Shown piece by piece: positions 19,799 through 31,089 of a stretch of 64,000 nucleotides of DNA (its first letter is position 1; the number at the start of each line of letters is the position of its first letter). Origin of the DNA: Salvia splendens (taxonomy: Eukaryota; Streptophyta; Magnoliopsida; Lamiales; Lamiaceae); the NCBI RefSeq assembly GCF_004379255.2, contig NC_056039.1:7862501-7926500 (forward strand), written 5' to 3'. The notes below the pieces were generated by a model. The model ran no database searches and was not told the DNA's origin. It worked only from the letters and a program-made list of their open reading frames with translations. The position numbers and the translations under genes are program-made.

Positions 19799-22646
19799 AT
19801 GGATGCTCTTCGGTTGCTCTTGGTTCTGTCAATCATCTCTCCTTTCGCTGCCACCACCGCCGTCAACGGTGGCGACAACGTGGCGCTGGAGCTGTACTAC
19901 GAGACTCTCTGCCCCTACTGTTCCAATCTCATAGTCAACTACCTCTACAAAATATTCGAGTCTGATCTAATCACAATTACCGATCTAAAGCTTATTCCCT
20001 ATGGAAACGCTAAAATCAAGTCTGATGGTACCATCGTTTGCCAGGTACTTTCTTTTCGCCTCTCTCCCTCACCCTTACCCTCTCCGACTTCTGATGAAAA
20101 AAATCCTTATCTGCGGTTGATAAACTGATTTATTAGCTTTAGTTCAGATTATAAACTGTTGCTGGATCCAAACACTGAACCTTTAAAGCATAAAATTGTC
20201 CGGTACATCAATTCATAGCTTCTGTATCGTGTTTCGTTGCCTTTTCCAACATAAGCGGACGGATTATCTTTTAAAAAAATTAGATTTACTTCGATTGTGG
20301 AGTGAAGCGATACTTTTCTCACCTGATTTCTACTATTACAGGATACCTGTTTGTATTGTTGAGTCAATTGTATCTGTTACATTAAAATAATTAGCTGAGA
20401 CTGTAAGCATATTCAAGCCTGCAATTTTCGAGGTAGCAGAAATCTGCTGACATTTATTAGAACGGAAGCGCTTTTTGGACTATTCATTGTTTGTTGGTCC
20501 AACTAGAGGTCGAGTAGTGGCGATGCCGCTGCCACGAGCTAAACTAAAGCATTTTTCTGCAGATGTTAGTCGCCAGCTATGCCATAAACTATAAGGCTAT
20601 CTGTATATTCCTACACCTAAAGCCCTGATTCATTTTCCTCTGGCTTTGCAATGGCTTTCTCTTGTCCCTCAATGAAAGTTTTTTTGCTCTTGACCTTTTT
20701 ATTTGTCTCCGCATTAATGCCACTCTCTTCTTGCAACAAAGTGTCTGTGGGTTTATACTATGAAAGCCTTTGCCCTTACAGTGCCAGTTTTGTCGTAGAT
20801 TCTTTGAGTATGATCTTCAGAGATGATCTCATTCGTATTGTTGATCTTGAACTTGTGCCTTGGGGCAATGCCAAAATTTATGGTTCTGACACCTTTATAT
20901 GCCAGGTTATGCATATAGTGAAGTTAGCATTGTATGAATATATTTGATATTATTGTTGGATGCTGTGATTTTCTTAAATTCAGTAGGAAGAACTAATTCG
21001 TTTCGTACTGTTTTTGCAGCATGGTGAATATGAATGCATATTGAACACTGTGGAGGCGTGTGCAATTGATGCCTGGCCTAAAGTGGTTAGTTTGGATACT
21101 TGTTAACCCTTTCATGTGTAATTAGCTTGTTGGTTTGAGCATGAGAAAAGGGTAGCTGTATTTATATCTCACCTGCTATGAGTGCTCGATATGTTTTCAG
21201 TATTACCTATGCTTGCTTCCTTGATTCAAGCATGTGTCATGGCTTTACTAGATGATCTGTTAATATTTTGTGTCGAACTCCTGATGCAGAAAGATCATTT
21301 CCCATTTATCTACTGTGTGGAAAGTCTTGTATACCATGATAACTACACCTATTGGGCGACATGCTTTGAGAAATTGGGTCTTGATGCCACCCCTGTTATG
21401 GATTGTTACAACAGTGACCGTGGAAAAAAGGTAAATTTACAACTAATTTATTTAATTTTGCGTTGATTTGCTCAGCTGCTCTTTACTACGTAATGGATAG
21501 ATCTTGTGTGAATATATAGACTGAGAAATGGTTGGGATTTCTATGAGTGATGTTTTCCGATTCTGGATTTTAATACAAGTAAAAGTCTTGCTCTAATTTA
21601 ACTAAAGGAATCTTTTTCACAACTCCAGTATTTGGTACCGTTCTGTCTTTAGATATTGAGATGTTAATTCTATTGAAATTTGGTTATTTCTTGGTCAGTT
21701 GGAGACTGGGTCTATACGAATCCATATATCCCAACCTGTTGCTACCAATTGCGTCAAGATTTTTTAACTTATGTTTATCATTTGTATCCCACTTGAATAG
21801 CTAGTTTGTACTCACCTAGTGTCACCTGTGCAGATTATACTACAATATGCAGCTAAAACAAATGCTCTCGAACCCCCTCATACTTACGTGCCATGGGTAG
21901 TTGTGGATGGACAGCCCATATATGATGTGAGTATCCTCTGGCTTTTCCTTCAAAACATCAATTTAAGAATAACCATTACCTCTTCTTCGTGCTGAAATGT
22001 TTTGAGCATATATGTCTATCCAATCAGATGAATATAGCAATACTAATACTACTTACATAAACTGCTTTATTAGTCCCTTAAGAGATAAGAGGCACCCAAG
22101 TGATATTAAAGGTGCCTCAGTTGCATTTCAGAATGTGTTTGTCAGACACAAATATGCCAAATATACGAAATGAGAAACAATATCTGCAATGTATGAGAAG
22201 AATCAAGCCACACAATATTGATATGTGATAGCTGATAGGCATGAGACCTGATGAGTGATGTTAGATATCTAGTGCTTTTCGCATGAGATGATGGTGTTTG
22301 CTTCACCTTCAACCCCATGCCAGCCAACATGGTAAATGCTCACACAAATTGCATGCTTGCACACTCATAAAACAATCCCCATCATTAATCCTTACTTCAT
22401 GTGCATCTGAGCTTTACTGATTCCTGAATATAACATACTATGCAATGCCTGCAGGATTATCGGAACTTCAAAAGCTATATCTGCGATGCATACAAAGGGA
22501 CTCCCAAACCATCCGCTTGCACTGAATTGTCAGTTGGGCGCATTCGAAAGGTGAAAATGGACTTGCTCAATTCTCTCTTTGGACAAGAATCATTCAAATC
22601 AAAGATGTCCCGCGTATTGCCAGCAATACTTTCATGGCTGCAGTGA
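19799..22646 (+). CDS. GILT-type thiol reductase (245 aa form) with alternative first exons
   Basis: Gamma-interferon-inducible lysosomal thiol reductase family, a secreted or vacuolar disulfide reductase. Exons: 1A 19799-20044 (or 1B 20651-20905), 21020-21085, 21290-21430, 21834-21926, 22455-22646; every junction is phase 0. Exon 1A encodes a signal peptide (residues about 1-22), then LYYETLCPYC with the active site C38-P-Y-C41, and ends in VCQ. Exon 2 begins HGEYECILNTVEAC, completing the family signature CQHGxxECxxNxxExC across the splice junction. Exon 3 carries further conserved cysteines (YCVESL, ATCFEKLG, MDCYN); exon 5 ends at a TGA after SWLQ. The ATG at 19799 is used rather than the in-frame TTG at 19793. 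Family call firm; substrates unknown. Confidence 0.9.
20651..20905 (+). CDS. Alternative first exon 1B of the GILT gene (CPYS variant)
   Basis: A second first-exon-like unit, 85 codons, phase 0. It begins at its own ATG and encodes a hydrophobic signal peptide (FLLLTFLFVSALMPLSS), then LYYESLCPYS, and ends in ICQ followed by a GT donor. Only one set of downstream exons exists, so exon 1A and exon 1B must share it. The second active-site cysteine is serine here (C41-P-Y-S44). A protein starting here would be 248 aa. A GTATATTCC motif near 20600 could serve a separate promoter. Alternative reading: remnant of a tandem gene whose later exons were lost. The intact frame and splice sites argue against old decay. 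Confidence 0.8.
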
Positions 22647-22890
22647 AACAAAATCGTATATAGTGTGTGGTTTTACTTATGTTGCTCTCTCTTGTATGGT
22701 CTAAAGGTTATTGTAATCGAAAGGGGAAAGAAGATTGTATTTGCGTATGTTGAACATTTAGTTTGTTATATTGTATATGTAATTATGTACTTTAATGATG
22801 ATGGGGATGTGCAGCTTTATTTAGCCAGATATCATAAACCTTTCAGCAATCAAAATGCCACTTTTATACATATTTATGCGGATCTCATAT
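22647..22890 (+). other. GILT 3' UTR / flank
   Basis: AT-rich sequence after the stop with AATAAA-like weak signals, ending directly at the target site (CATAT) of a small LTR element. No separate gene. Confidence 0.5.
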
Positions 22891-23260
22891 TGATACGGAT
22901 GTTGGTTGGAGGAGAGTGGTTTGGTCAGAACAATAGTGAAGCAATTAGTGGGGAAATCCCAAGTCTCGCCTGATTAGTTAGTTCAATTTCAGAGATTTTA
23001 TTGTTATTTGAATTATCGTAGATTTGTTTAGACGCCTATATAAGGTGGGTTAGTAGAAGTAGCTGATATCTTTTGAGAGATCAATATTCTGGACGGTTTT
23101 ACCGTGGCCTCCTGTGTGAGGATTGACCACCTTTGTAGGATTATTTTCTTGTATTCTTTTAGTTAGGTTAATTCCATTCAGTTCATCTTGTTTTTCAATC
23201 CTATAGTTCGTTCCCCAGTTTATGTTCTTGTTCATCTGTCTCGGGCCTCTACTCTTATCA
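22891..23260 (+). repeat. 5' LTR of the small element
   Basis: 370 bp; TG...CA; TATA box CCTATATAAGG near 23034-23044. Confidence 0.88.
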
Positions 23261-23395
23261 ATTTGGTGCGGTGAACGTATTTAATCATGGTGAACACTCT
23301 CAATAGATTGGAGAAGGCTATAGCAGAGATGAAGTTGCAGTCCCAAAATACGGCAGATCAAATCGAGGCTTTGAGTTAAGTTAGAGGATTTCATA

Positions 23396-24134
23396 TGGGA
23401 GATTCGAGCTTCTCGTGTTCACCATTAATGACCTTCCCGAGGTTTGATGGATCTAGGGCTCTAGTGTGGCTCAGGCGGGCAAACCAATATTTCCTCGTCA
23501 ACAAAACACCTTCGGATAGACGTGTCGACGTCGCCATGCTCACCATGGACGGACCAGCCAAGCCTTGGAAACAATTGCTCGTTCATCGTTGCCCTCTTTA
23601 TCGCGGGACAGATTAGTTCAAGAGCTCTTGAAACATTTTGGTGATACAATCCCACCAGACATTCGCGTAACTAGCAATTCATCCAAGTACAGCAGTGACG
23701 ATACCATTGTTACTGTCCATGTTGCCAAAAACCCGCCAAAAATTCCACCCACACCCAGCAATAATACTGCAGCTATCCTACCCACCGTGACAACACTATT
23801 GCTTCCCTCTAGTCCACCTACAACAGCCCATCACGAGATACCAGCTATTAAAACGTCTACAAACCACCCTGATCTCGGTACCATTAAAGACAATAGCGCA
23901 CCCCTGTCCCTTCGAGTACAGCATGCCTTTCTACCTCCAGTCCGTAGGACTCTACCACCTTCTACCACACTGCCTACACCAGCCACGGTGACAGCACCGC
24001 TGCTGTCTGCCAGCCCCGATATTCTGTTTAGTTCCTACTGCTGGCCACCAGTCCACACCCATGGTGGTTCCCTTTTCGGATTCCCTATTTTCATCAGCGG
24101 GTGCTCTATTCTCCTATCCGATTCCTACGTATAG
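23396..24134 (+). pseudogene. Truncated gag-like region of the small LTR element
   Basis: About 23425-23616 encodes MTFPRFDGSRALVWLRRANQYFLV, the typical start of a Ty3-type capsid (P-x-F-x-G then W and YF). It ends at a stop near 23614. The following frame (23565-24134) is Pro/Thr/Ser-rich with a QELLKHFGD start and no zinc knuckle, protease or RT. Not autonomous. Confidence 0.65.
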
Positions 24135-24266
24135 TTGGCAAGCTTCTATGGTTCGATGCTTTGGCTACTACCCGAAAGCATAAGTTTGAACCTCCACCGG
24201 ACACAGTGATGTGTTTTGAATTTTAACTGAGCCTTGAGGGCAAGGCTGTTTCAAGAATGAGGTAGT

Positions 24267-24643
24267 TGATACAGATGTTGGTTTGAGGGGAGTGATTTGG
24301 CCAAAATAATAGGGAACCGGTTAGTGGGGAAATCCCAAGATTATCTCGTCTGATTAGTTAGTTCACTTTCAAAAATTTTATTGATATTTGAATTATTGTA
24401 GATTTGTTTAGCCGCCTATATAAGGTGGGTTAGTAGGAGTAGCTGATATCTTTTGAGAGATCAATATTCTGGGCGGTTTTACCGTGGCCTCCTGCGTGAG
24501 GATTGACCTCCTTTGTGAGGATTATTTTCTTGTATTCTTTTTGTTAGGTTAATTCCATTAAGTTCATCTTGTGCTTTTAATCTTATAGTTTGTTCCCCCA
24601 GTTTATGTTTTTGTTCATCTGTCTCCGGTCTTTACTCCTATCA
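24267..24643 (+). repeat. 3' LTR of the small element
   Basis: 377 bp; matches 22891-23260 with scattered substitutions and small indels, so the insertion is not very recent. Confidence 0.88.
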
Positions 24644-24648
24644 CATAT

Positions 24649-25480
24649 ACTGCGTTTTTCCCCATTATCTGTACACAATAAAAATATCTCGTTTTATATT
24701 TCACGAGGTTCATAATTGTGAGTAAGTGAACTTTATTAAATTGTTATGTATTGCTTATTAATACTCCTAATATATGACGAATTCTTTCATCCACCCGCAT
24801 TCACATTTTTATAATTCGCATCAAGTCAAATAAAACGTTATGTCACTGACAAAAGGTTATAATATAATGGATCTCACTATATTATCTTAATTGATTTCAC
24901 TATTATCTTATTCATTCGACCAAAAGAAAAAAAACAATATAAAATCACAGTACTGTTGATGCAAAATTTAAAACGTTTCCCCTGAATAAGATTTCACAAT
25001 AACTTTTGTTAATTTATACTGTTATTATTTACTGATCCAGAACGAACTCCCGTGTCTTGTTTTACTGTAAAATATCTCAAAGCAAAAAATATTATAACAT
25101 TTTTACTAAATATCTATGTAATATTCTCCAAATAAATCACTTAAACCTTTATTCATTTTCTTAATTAAGTTTTGCAACAACATTCGTTAATCTATATGCC
25201 ATCAGATTGATCATTACCAGTCCACGAATATAATTTTGATCATGTTTCATTCAAGTTTTTAAAAATTTTATTTTTAAAAGAACACTAACTTTGAAACGAT
25301 ATATTGCTAATTTACTAGTACTACCATTTATTGAAAAGGGAAACCTCATTAACTCAAGTACTAAATTATGTTACGCTTCAATTAGTGTTGGTAAAATTCT
25401 TAATTAGAGTAACTGCCAATTCCATACACAAAACTGAAAGGTCATTTTCGTCATATAACTCTCTCAGCCATATTTGACCA
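24649..25480. other. AT-rich spacer upstream of TPST
   Basis: No coding potential, RNA gene or clear transposon ends seen. Presumably distal promoter. Confidence 0.4.
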
Positions 25481-25487
25481 TATTTTG

Positions 25488-25497
25488 ACTATATACC
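25488..25497 (+). promoter_or_regulatory. Putative TATA box of TPST
   Basis: GACTATATACCCC precedes a CT-rich, GC-richer leader (25500-25740). That leader probably ends at a GT donor near 25738 and is joined to the exon with the start codon through a 5' UTR intron. Confidence 0.4.
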
Positions 25498-25563
25498 CCC
25501 TTTCTCCGCGTGTTTTCAATTTCCATTATTACCCTTTCCCCCTCTCCGCCGTTACTCCGCTCA

Positions 25564-25602
25564 ATGGCGTTACCGGAGACAACTCTGAGCTCCTTAAATT
25601 AA
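25564..25602 (+). promoter_or_regulatory. Possible upstream ORF in the TPST leader
   Basis: If transcription starts just after the TATA-like motif, the first ATG is at 25564 and encodes a 12-residue peptide ending TAA at 25602, before the main start codon at 26066. It depends on the inferred 5' UTR exon. Confidence 0.35.
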
Positions 25603-26065
25603 CGATAAATTTTGGGCGAAATTGAGCTTTAGCCTTGAAGGTTTTTCCTCGAACCTAAGCGATCGGAGAGGCCGAAACCGCCGCGAAAAGGGGGCGGGAG
25701 GAGTGGGGGCCCTTTGATCGTGAAGTTTATCAGGCGGTAATGCTTCACTATTGGTCGGGATTTACGAGCACAAGATTTCGGTACTCTGCGCATGTTGGGC
25801 ATGTTTATGTGTATTAAATTTCTTCCTATGCGTGGATTTGCGTGCTTATGTTAGAAATTGGGTTTTTATGCGCCAAAGGTGCTTGCTTTTATGCCGGATT
25901 TTGCCGTTTTGTGTTTTCATTGAAAATGGTGGAATTGTTGTTTGAAGGTTGATTCTATGGGCTATTTTTGGTTATCTAATGAGAGGTTTGTTTATTCTAC
26001 TTTTTTAAATATAGATTTTCAAGCAGTATCTGTTGTGGCGTTGGTTTGATTCTAGAGGTGGGGGG

Positions 26066-29000
26066 ATGAGGTGCGAGATAGTTCATCTGATTTTGGGTTT
26101 CTTTCTTTTGCTGCTCGTATCTGGTGAGTTTTCTTTTCCCTTTCTGTAAAGACTTCTCGTTTTCTTTTTCTTTCTTTTAATGGTCAGATTTGAGGTCGAA
26201 AATTTTTTTGTTAGAATTATTTGTTTAAGATTAATATGCTTCAGTTTTACTATGGATGCTGCAGTTCCTGTTTTGCTCTTCCATGTGAATATATTTTTTT
26301 CAAACTCATTTGATAAGTGTCGCAAAACAAAGGAGCTTTTTGCTTGGTCTAATACTGGTTTCTGTGTGCTTTATTTTCTACTTGTATTATAATACTTATT
26401 AAAGATGAGATTGATATGGAAAATCGATGTGAAGAGGGAAGAAAGCATTACTGACGAATTAGGAATATTGCCATTTGCGTTCTCATTTTTACTTATTCCT
26501 GTACTATTAGGATCATGCATGTAGAGCTATGTTTGAATAGTGATGGAGTTGCGTGAAATGTTCAAAATGATCTCTATACTTTACTAAAATGATTTTGTGG
26601 GTGAGATTCCTTTTGCATATGCATTTTCAACCAATTGAGATCCCCTAATAATGTGCCATTTCGTCCTATCAGTTCCTGTCACAGTAGAGGCATCAGAGGC
26701 AAATGATGGTTATAAGCAGTGTGAACATACAGTCAAGAAATGGGCATCCTTTTCGGCTGATACCGAAGTTAATGGCAACCAACATGCCTTGCGTGACTTG
26801 CTACTTTTCCTTCATGTACCTCGAACAGGGGGACGAACATACTACCATTGGTAATTCTCCTAGATTTTCTATTCTATGGTGTCTTAGATGCCCCAGTAAG
26901 AAAATACTGAAAACAAGTCTTAGTGTAAGCTTTCTAATATTTACAATTTCATGAAAATTGATTTTACTTATTCTTTGTGCTATTTGTTTAATTTTTATAC
27001 AGTTTCTTGAAAAAGCTGTACTCAAGCTCCTTGGAATGTCCTCGGTCTTATGATAAACTGAGATATAACTCAAGGTAATTCTTAATGTCCTTGTAAGGTT
27101 TGTGGCTGAAAAGTAAGTAATTGATACGTTTAGTTCACTGTAACTAAACAACCATAGTGCAATCAGTTATCATGCATCCTTGCATTTTAAACTATTTGGT
27201 TCATCTCTTTGGAGCATTTTTAAAGCACAGCAAAATATATATGAAAACTTGGCTACTCACAGTGAGATTTTCTTCTTGCCCAATCAATGACTGTGATTGT
27301 AAAAGTTTAACTTTGTGTTGAATGAATGATATGGTTATCACTGTGAGACAATGCAAAACTTGAATATAGCTAGTGTGTCTTCTAATTATTGACATGCTTG
27401 CTTTTTTTTCTCTTGATAGATATATAATCATTTTTTAAGATAAGATACTATCATGAAAAGTCAAAGCATGTAAGAAAAGATACTAACAAATAGTTGGACT
27501 AGAAGATGTGGAAGAAGTGTTGTTTTATCCTTATATATACCATAGACTTGTGTAAGAAGTGGGATTTGTTTTTATCTTGCAGAAAATCGAGTTGCCGCTT
27601 ATTAACTACACATGATGACTACTCTGTGATGTCCAAACTTCCCAGGGAGAGAACTTCACTGATGACAATACTTAGAGACCCTATTGAACGTGTTTTTAGC
27701 ACTTACGAATTTTCATTGGAGGTGGCCTCTAGGTTTTTGATTCATCCCAATTTAACATCTGTATTAACAATGTCCCGAAGTGCACGTCGTAAGACATCTG
27801 GAGTGAGTACTCTGGATATTTGGCCCTGGAAGTATCTGGTTCCTTGGATGAGAGAAGACCTTTTTTCACGGGTATGCTCAGCTACCGTGATTGAGATTTT
27901 CGGTTGAAGTAAATGTTGACATGTACATGTTCTGTCGTTATTGATAGTCTTCTCCAAGGCCCTGATTTGAACAATGACTTTTTAAGTTTGAATTGTATTC
28001 TCTGCGATACATGATCATCATTATTAGGTTTTCAGCTTTGGTTGTAATGTTTGGATTCAGAAGTCTTGCAGTAATATGTGGAATTTTATTTTCTTCAAGA
28101 CCCCTCACTCCTGACTATTGGTTTTATTATGAGATATTCTATGCTATAATATGTTCTTTCTTCTATGCCAGAGGGACATTAGAAAACTTAGAGGGCAAGT
28201 TAATTTAGTGGCTGGTGATCCCTATGACATGGAAGACATTGCGATGCCTCTGCATGAGTACATTAATGAGCCTGTTACTCGAGACATTGTCCACAATGGG
28301 GCCACTTTCCAGGTATTGCATTGTCCTCTGTACTTCAAATCTTATTAGGTTATTTCATTAGTAGATATGACGTTCAAAAGACATGCTTTAGAAATTCTGT
28401 TGTTCTCGCCTCATTTGTTAAAATTTTTGCATTTGGAATCAGTGTTATAGAAGGGTTGTCCCTGCATGATTCATTTGGTACTTCATCTGAAATGACACTA
28501 TAAAATATTTCAGACAATTGTGTAAATATTCTATTGTAAAGTTACTGGGTCACCTTAATTAAGAGTAACTCTAAGTCTCTATAGGGCTTTATGTAATAAC
28601 AATTAACAACGTATTTTTTTGATGGATAATGACAATGTATTTTTAAGTGAATAATGAATTAGTTCTTGGTGGAAATTATATTAATATTTAAACCATATAC
28701 CATTTTTTCTGAGCAACATTTGGAAGTGGGCATATAGAGAACAACAGGTGACATGTTATTAGTAGTTTTAATTTAAATTGTACTGAGGTTGGATGTTGGA
28801 TTGCTAGTATTTTCCTCAGAGTTAAGTAGGCATGTCAACTCTTGTGCTGCTGCATGATTATCTGTTATATGAGTAATGAAATAGATAGAGCCTGTATATT
28901 ATCATAAGTTTCTTGCCATACTCATCTTAAGTTACTGTATTTTTAATACCAATTTTTGCTAAAAGAATATGGTTGGATTAGAATGGGAGTCATGGTTTTC

Positions 29001-31089
29001 ATATTAAAGTGAAAGACATTGATCTTTGAGTTTGTTCCATATGCATTGCATTATGTTCATGGATGAGCATTAGGTATTTATCCAGCAAGATCACTCTTTT
29101 CTTTTCTTTCTGTCCTTTTTTTAGTCTTGTTCAGTCCTTGACTGCAGCATGGTTCTATTTTCTTACATCTGAGATTTTCAGATTGTAGGTCTCACAAACA
29201 ACTCTTATTTTGCTGGAGCACATGAAGTGCGTCATTGTGTGCTTAAGTACCATTCTCTTGGTGATTATGTGCTTCAAGTTGCAAAGGTATGGTAGAAGGA
29301 TCCACTAATTTTGATATCGATCATGTCACAATGTTTGTGCAGTCCCATTATGGTTCAGTCATGGTCATAAGATGATTGTGATTCTTGCAGAAGAAGTTGG
29401 ATAAGATGATTTATGTTGGACTGACTGAAAATCATAAAGAATCGGCCAACGTGTTTGCAAATGTAGTTGCTACACAGGTGATTTCCAAGCACAAAACATC
29501 AAGCTCTAATTCAGATGGTGCTGGTGACAATGACTCAGGTTAGTGATTCGAAGTCATTAATTGTACTAAATCCAAATTGTTTGTGTATTGAATCTAAACA
29601 GTGATGATATATTTGTGCAATCTTGGAAGTAGTAAAATTTCTCTGAGTCATCACCTCTGTGTTCTTGCTATAATACTCTTGTAGTTCCGTATATATGAAT
29701 TTAAGTTCTGGAGAGGAGATTCTTTTCTCCATTGACATATCTGTTGATCTGCTACAGAACAGCACTCACAACTTCCTGATATGAAGACTGATGCTAATGA
29801 TAAAGTAAGAAACTGATGTTCTTAATTCTTTTCTCCATTGACATATCTGTTGATCTGCTACAGAACTACACTGTCTTATTTTTTTCTTTGGACTACAGGA
29901 TCAAAACCAGAAGAACATGTCATCAACTGGCGAGGATAATGCAATACAGGAAAATGTGAGCCTCTGAATATTTTCTCTAGTCTCTCATGTTTAATATTAT
30001 GATATTTGCCTGCTTCTTGGTTAACTTTTTAGCTCATCGTCTCTGCATTATTCTATCAGTGGACTGTGGGGAAACTGATGAAAGCATACAATTCTTGCGT
30101 TTCGAAACTAAGAGACTCTCAAGCAGATAGGCGTGTGAATTCTTTGAAGCAACTTTATCCAGCAAACTTTACAAAAGAGGTAGTGCAAATGGTGGATTTG
30201 CTGAGTGCTTAGCTACTGTACCTTAATAGTATTATTTTTCTAATTCTTGCTACTGATGTCAATGTCTTAACTTTTTCAGGCTCGTAAGCGGGTTCCTGAG
30301 GCCCTTATCAAGGAGATAACATTGCTTAACAGCCTTGATATAGAGCTCTATAAGTATGGCCAGTACATCTTCAGAAAGCAACAGGAACATATGACGCAGA
30401 GCATGGTTCATGATGTACGTTAAATCTCTTGCTTGAATCTAATGATGAAACTGAATCTATACAACTCCAATATTTGATAAAACTGGCATCCAAGTTTTTT
30501 TGGATGCATCTGTTCCTAGCATTGCATATGATGTTTATGGAATGCAATTGGCTTGACTAATTGTTGCATCTTCTGATTTAGTGTCGGTTCAGTGATTTTG
30601 ATGTAGCTAATTCTGCAGAATCAAACTGCATCCCGGTTATGTGCTTTCATTTAGTATCAGTATTGGTTGCTCTGTGTTAGTGTGAATGCTCATCAAGTGA
30701 CATGATATGTTATGCACTCATTGCCATGTTCCAGGCCCCACTTCCTGAGAATTATAGGTGAAACATCTTCCTATCCCACTTGTGATAGGAATAGGGTCAA
30801 TCTAGAATCACAATTAACTTATGTATTAACTGGTAGTTTTGCATCGTAATCTTGGTGGCTTCTGTTGCTATTCTTCGGATACTAGAAACGGGGTTGCAAC
30901 CCATTTTACATCTGTTGCTTCCAATTGCAGGAAGAGCTAAGTGGCATGCTCTCTACAAGCACATACCGCGGAATCTATGACAACCCTTCCTGGAAATTCG
31001 TGTCCTTATCTGCTGCTGCTGCTCTGCTGCTTATCTTCATTTTTATCTTTGTAAGTTCAAGAAGAAGAACGTCAAAAGTTAAGCTGTAA
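26066..31089 (+). CDS. TPST: Tyrosylprotein sulfotransferase (502 aa)
   Basis: Plant TPST transfers sulfate from PAPS to tyrosines of secreted peptides (PSK, PSY, RGF, CIF) in the cis-Golgi. Twelve exons: 26066-26123, 26673-26850, 27003-27074, 27583-27871, 28172-28312, 29182-29286, 29391-29538, 29758-29804, 29899-29955, 30060-30179, 30280-30414, 30931-31089; total 1509 nt, all phases agree. Residues 1-26 form a signal peptide. LFLHVPRTGGRTYYHC (64-79) is the 5'-phosphosulfate site and SLMTILRDPIERVFSTYEFS (128-147) the 3'-phosphate site. DIWPWKYLVPWMRED and GLTNNSYFAGAHEVRHC are plant-specific blocks. One membrane span at about 473-491 with a short basic tail (RRRTSKVKL) gives the type I topology known for the Arabidopsis enzyme (500 aa). 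The region around residues 320-365 (exons 7-9) is low-complexity and likely variable. Confidence 0.93.
29719..29866 (+). repeat. Direct 42-bp duplication of a splice acceptor in TPST
   Basis: ATTCTTTTCTCCATTGACATATCTGTTGATCTGCTACAGAAC-type sequence occurs at 29719-29760 (real acceptor of exon 8) and again, identical over 42 bp, at 29825-29866 in the next intron. The second copy is a complete decoy 3' splice site. Confidence 0.9.

Larger units (their letters stand above)
22891..24643 (+). mobile_element. Small non-autonomous LTR retrotransposon (1.75 kb) with CATAT target duplication
   Basis: LTRs at 22891-23260 and 24267-24643 are collinear and clearly related throughout (TGATAC-GATGTTGGTT ... 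CTATCA). CATAT flanks both ends (22886-22890 and 24644-24648), a perfect 5-bp target duplication. Each LTR contains CCTATATAAGG as a TATA box. TTGGTGCGGTGAACG follows the 5' LTR as candidate primer site, and GAATGAGGTAG precedes the 3' LTR. The internal 1 kb has only a truncated gag start and Pro/Thr-rich low-complexity frame; no pol. Confidence 0.9.

Noticed and set aside
22665..22973. Small plus-strand frame after GILT
   Set aside because: Runs across the GILT 3' flank into the LTR, so it spans an insertion border.
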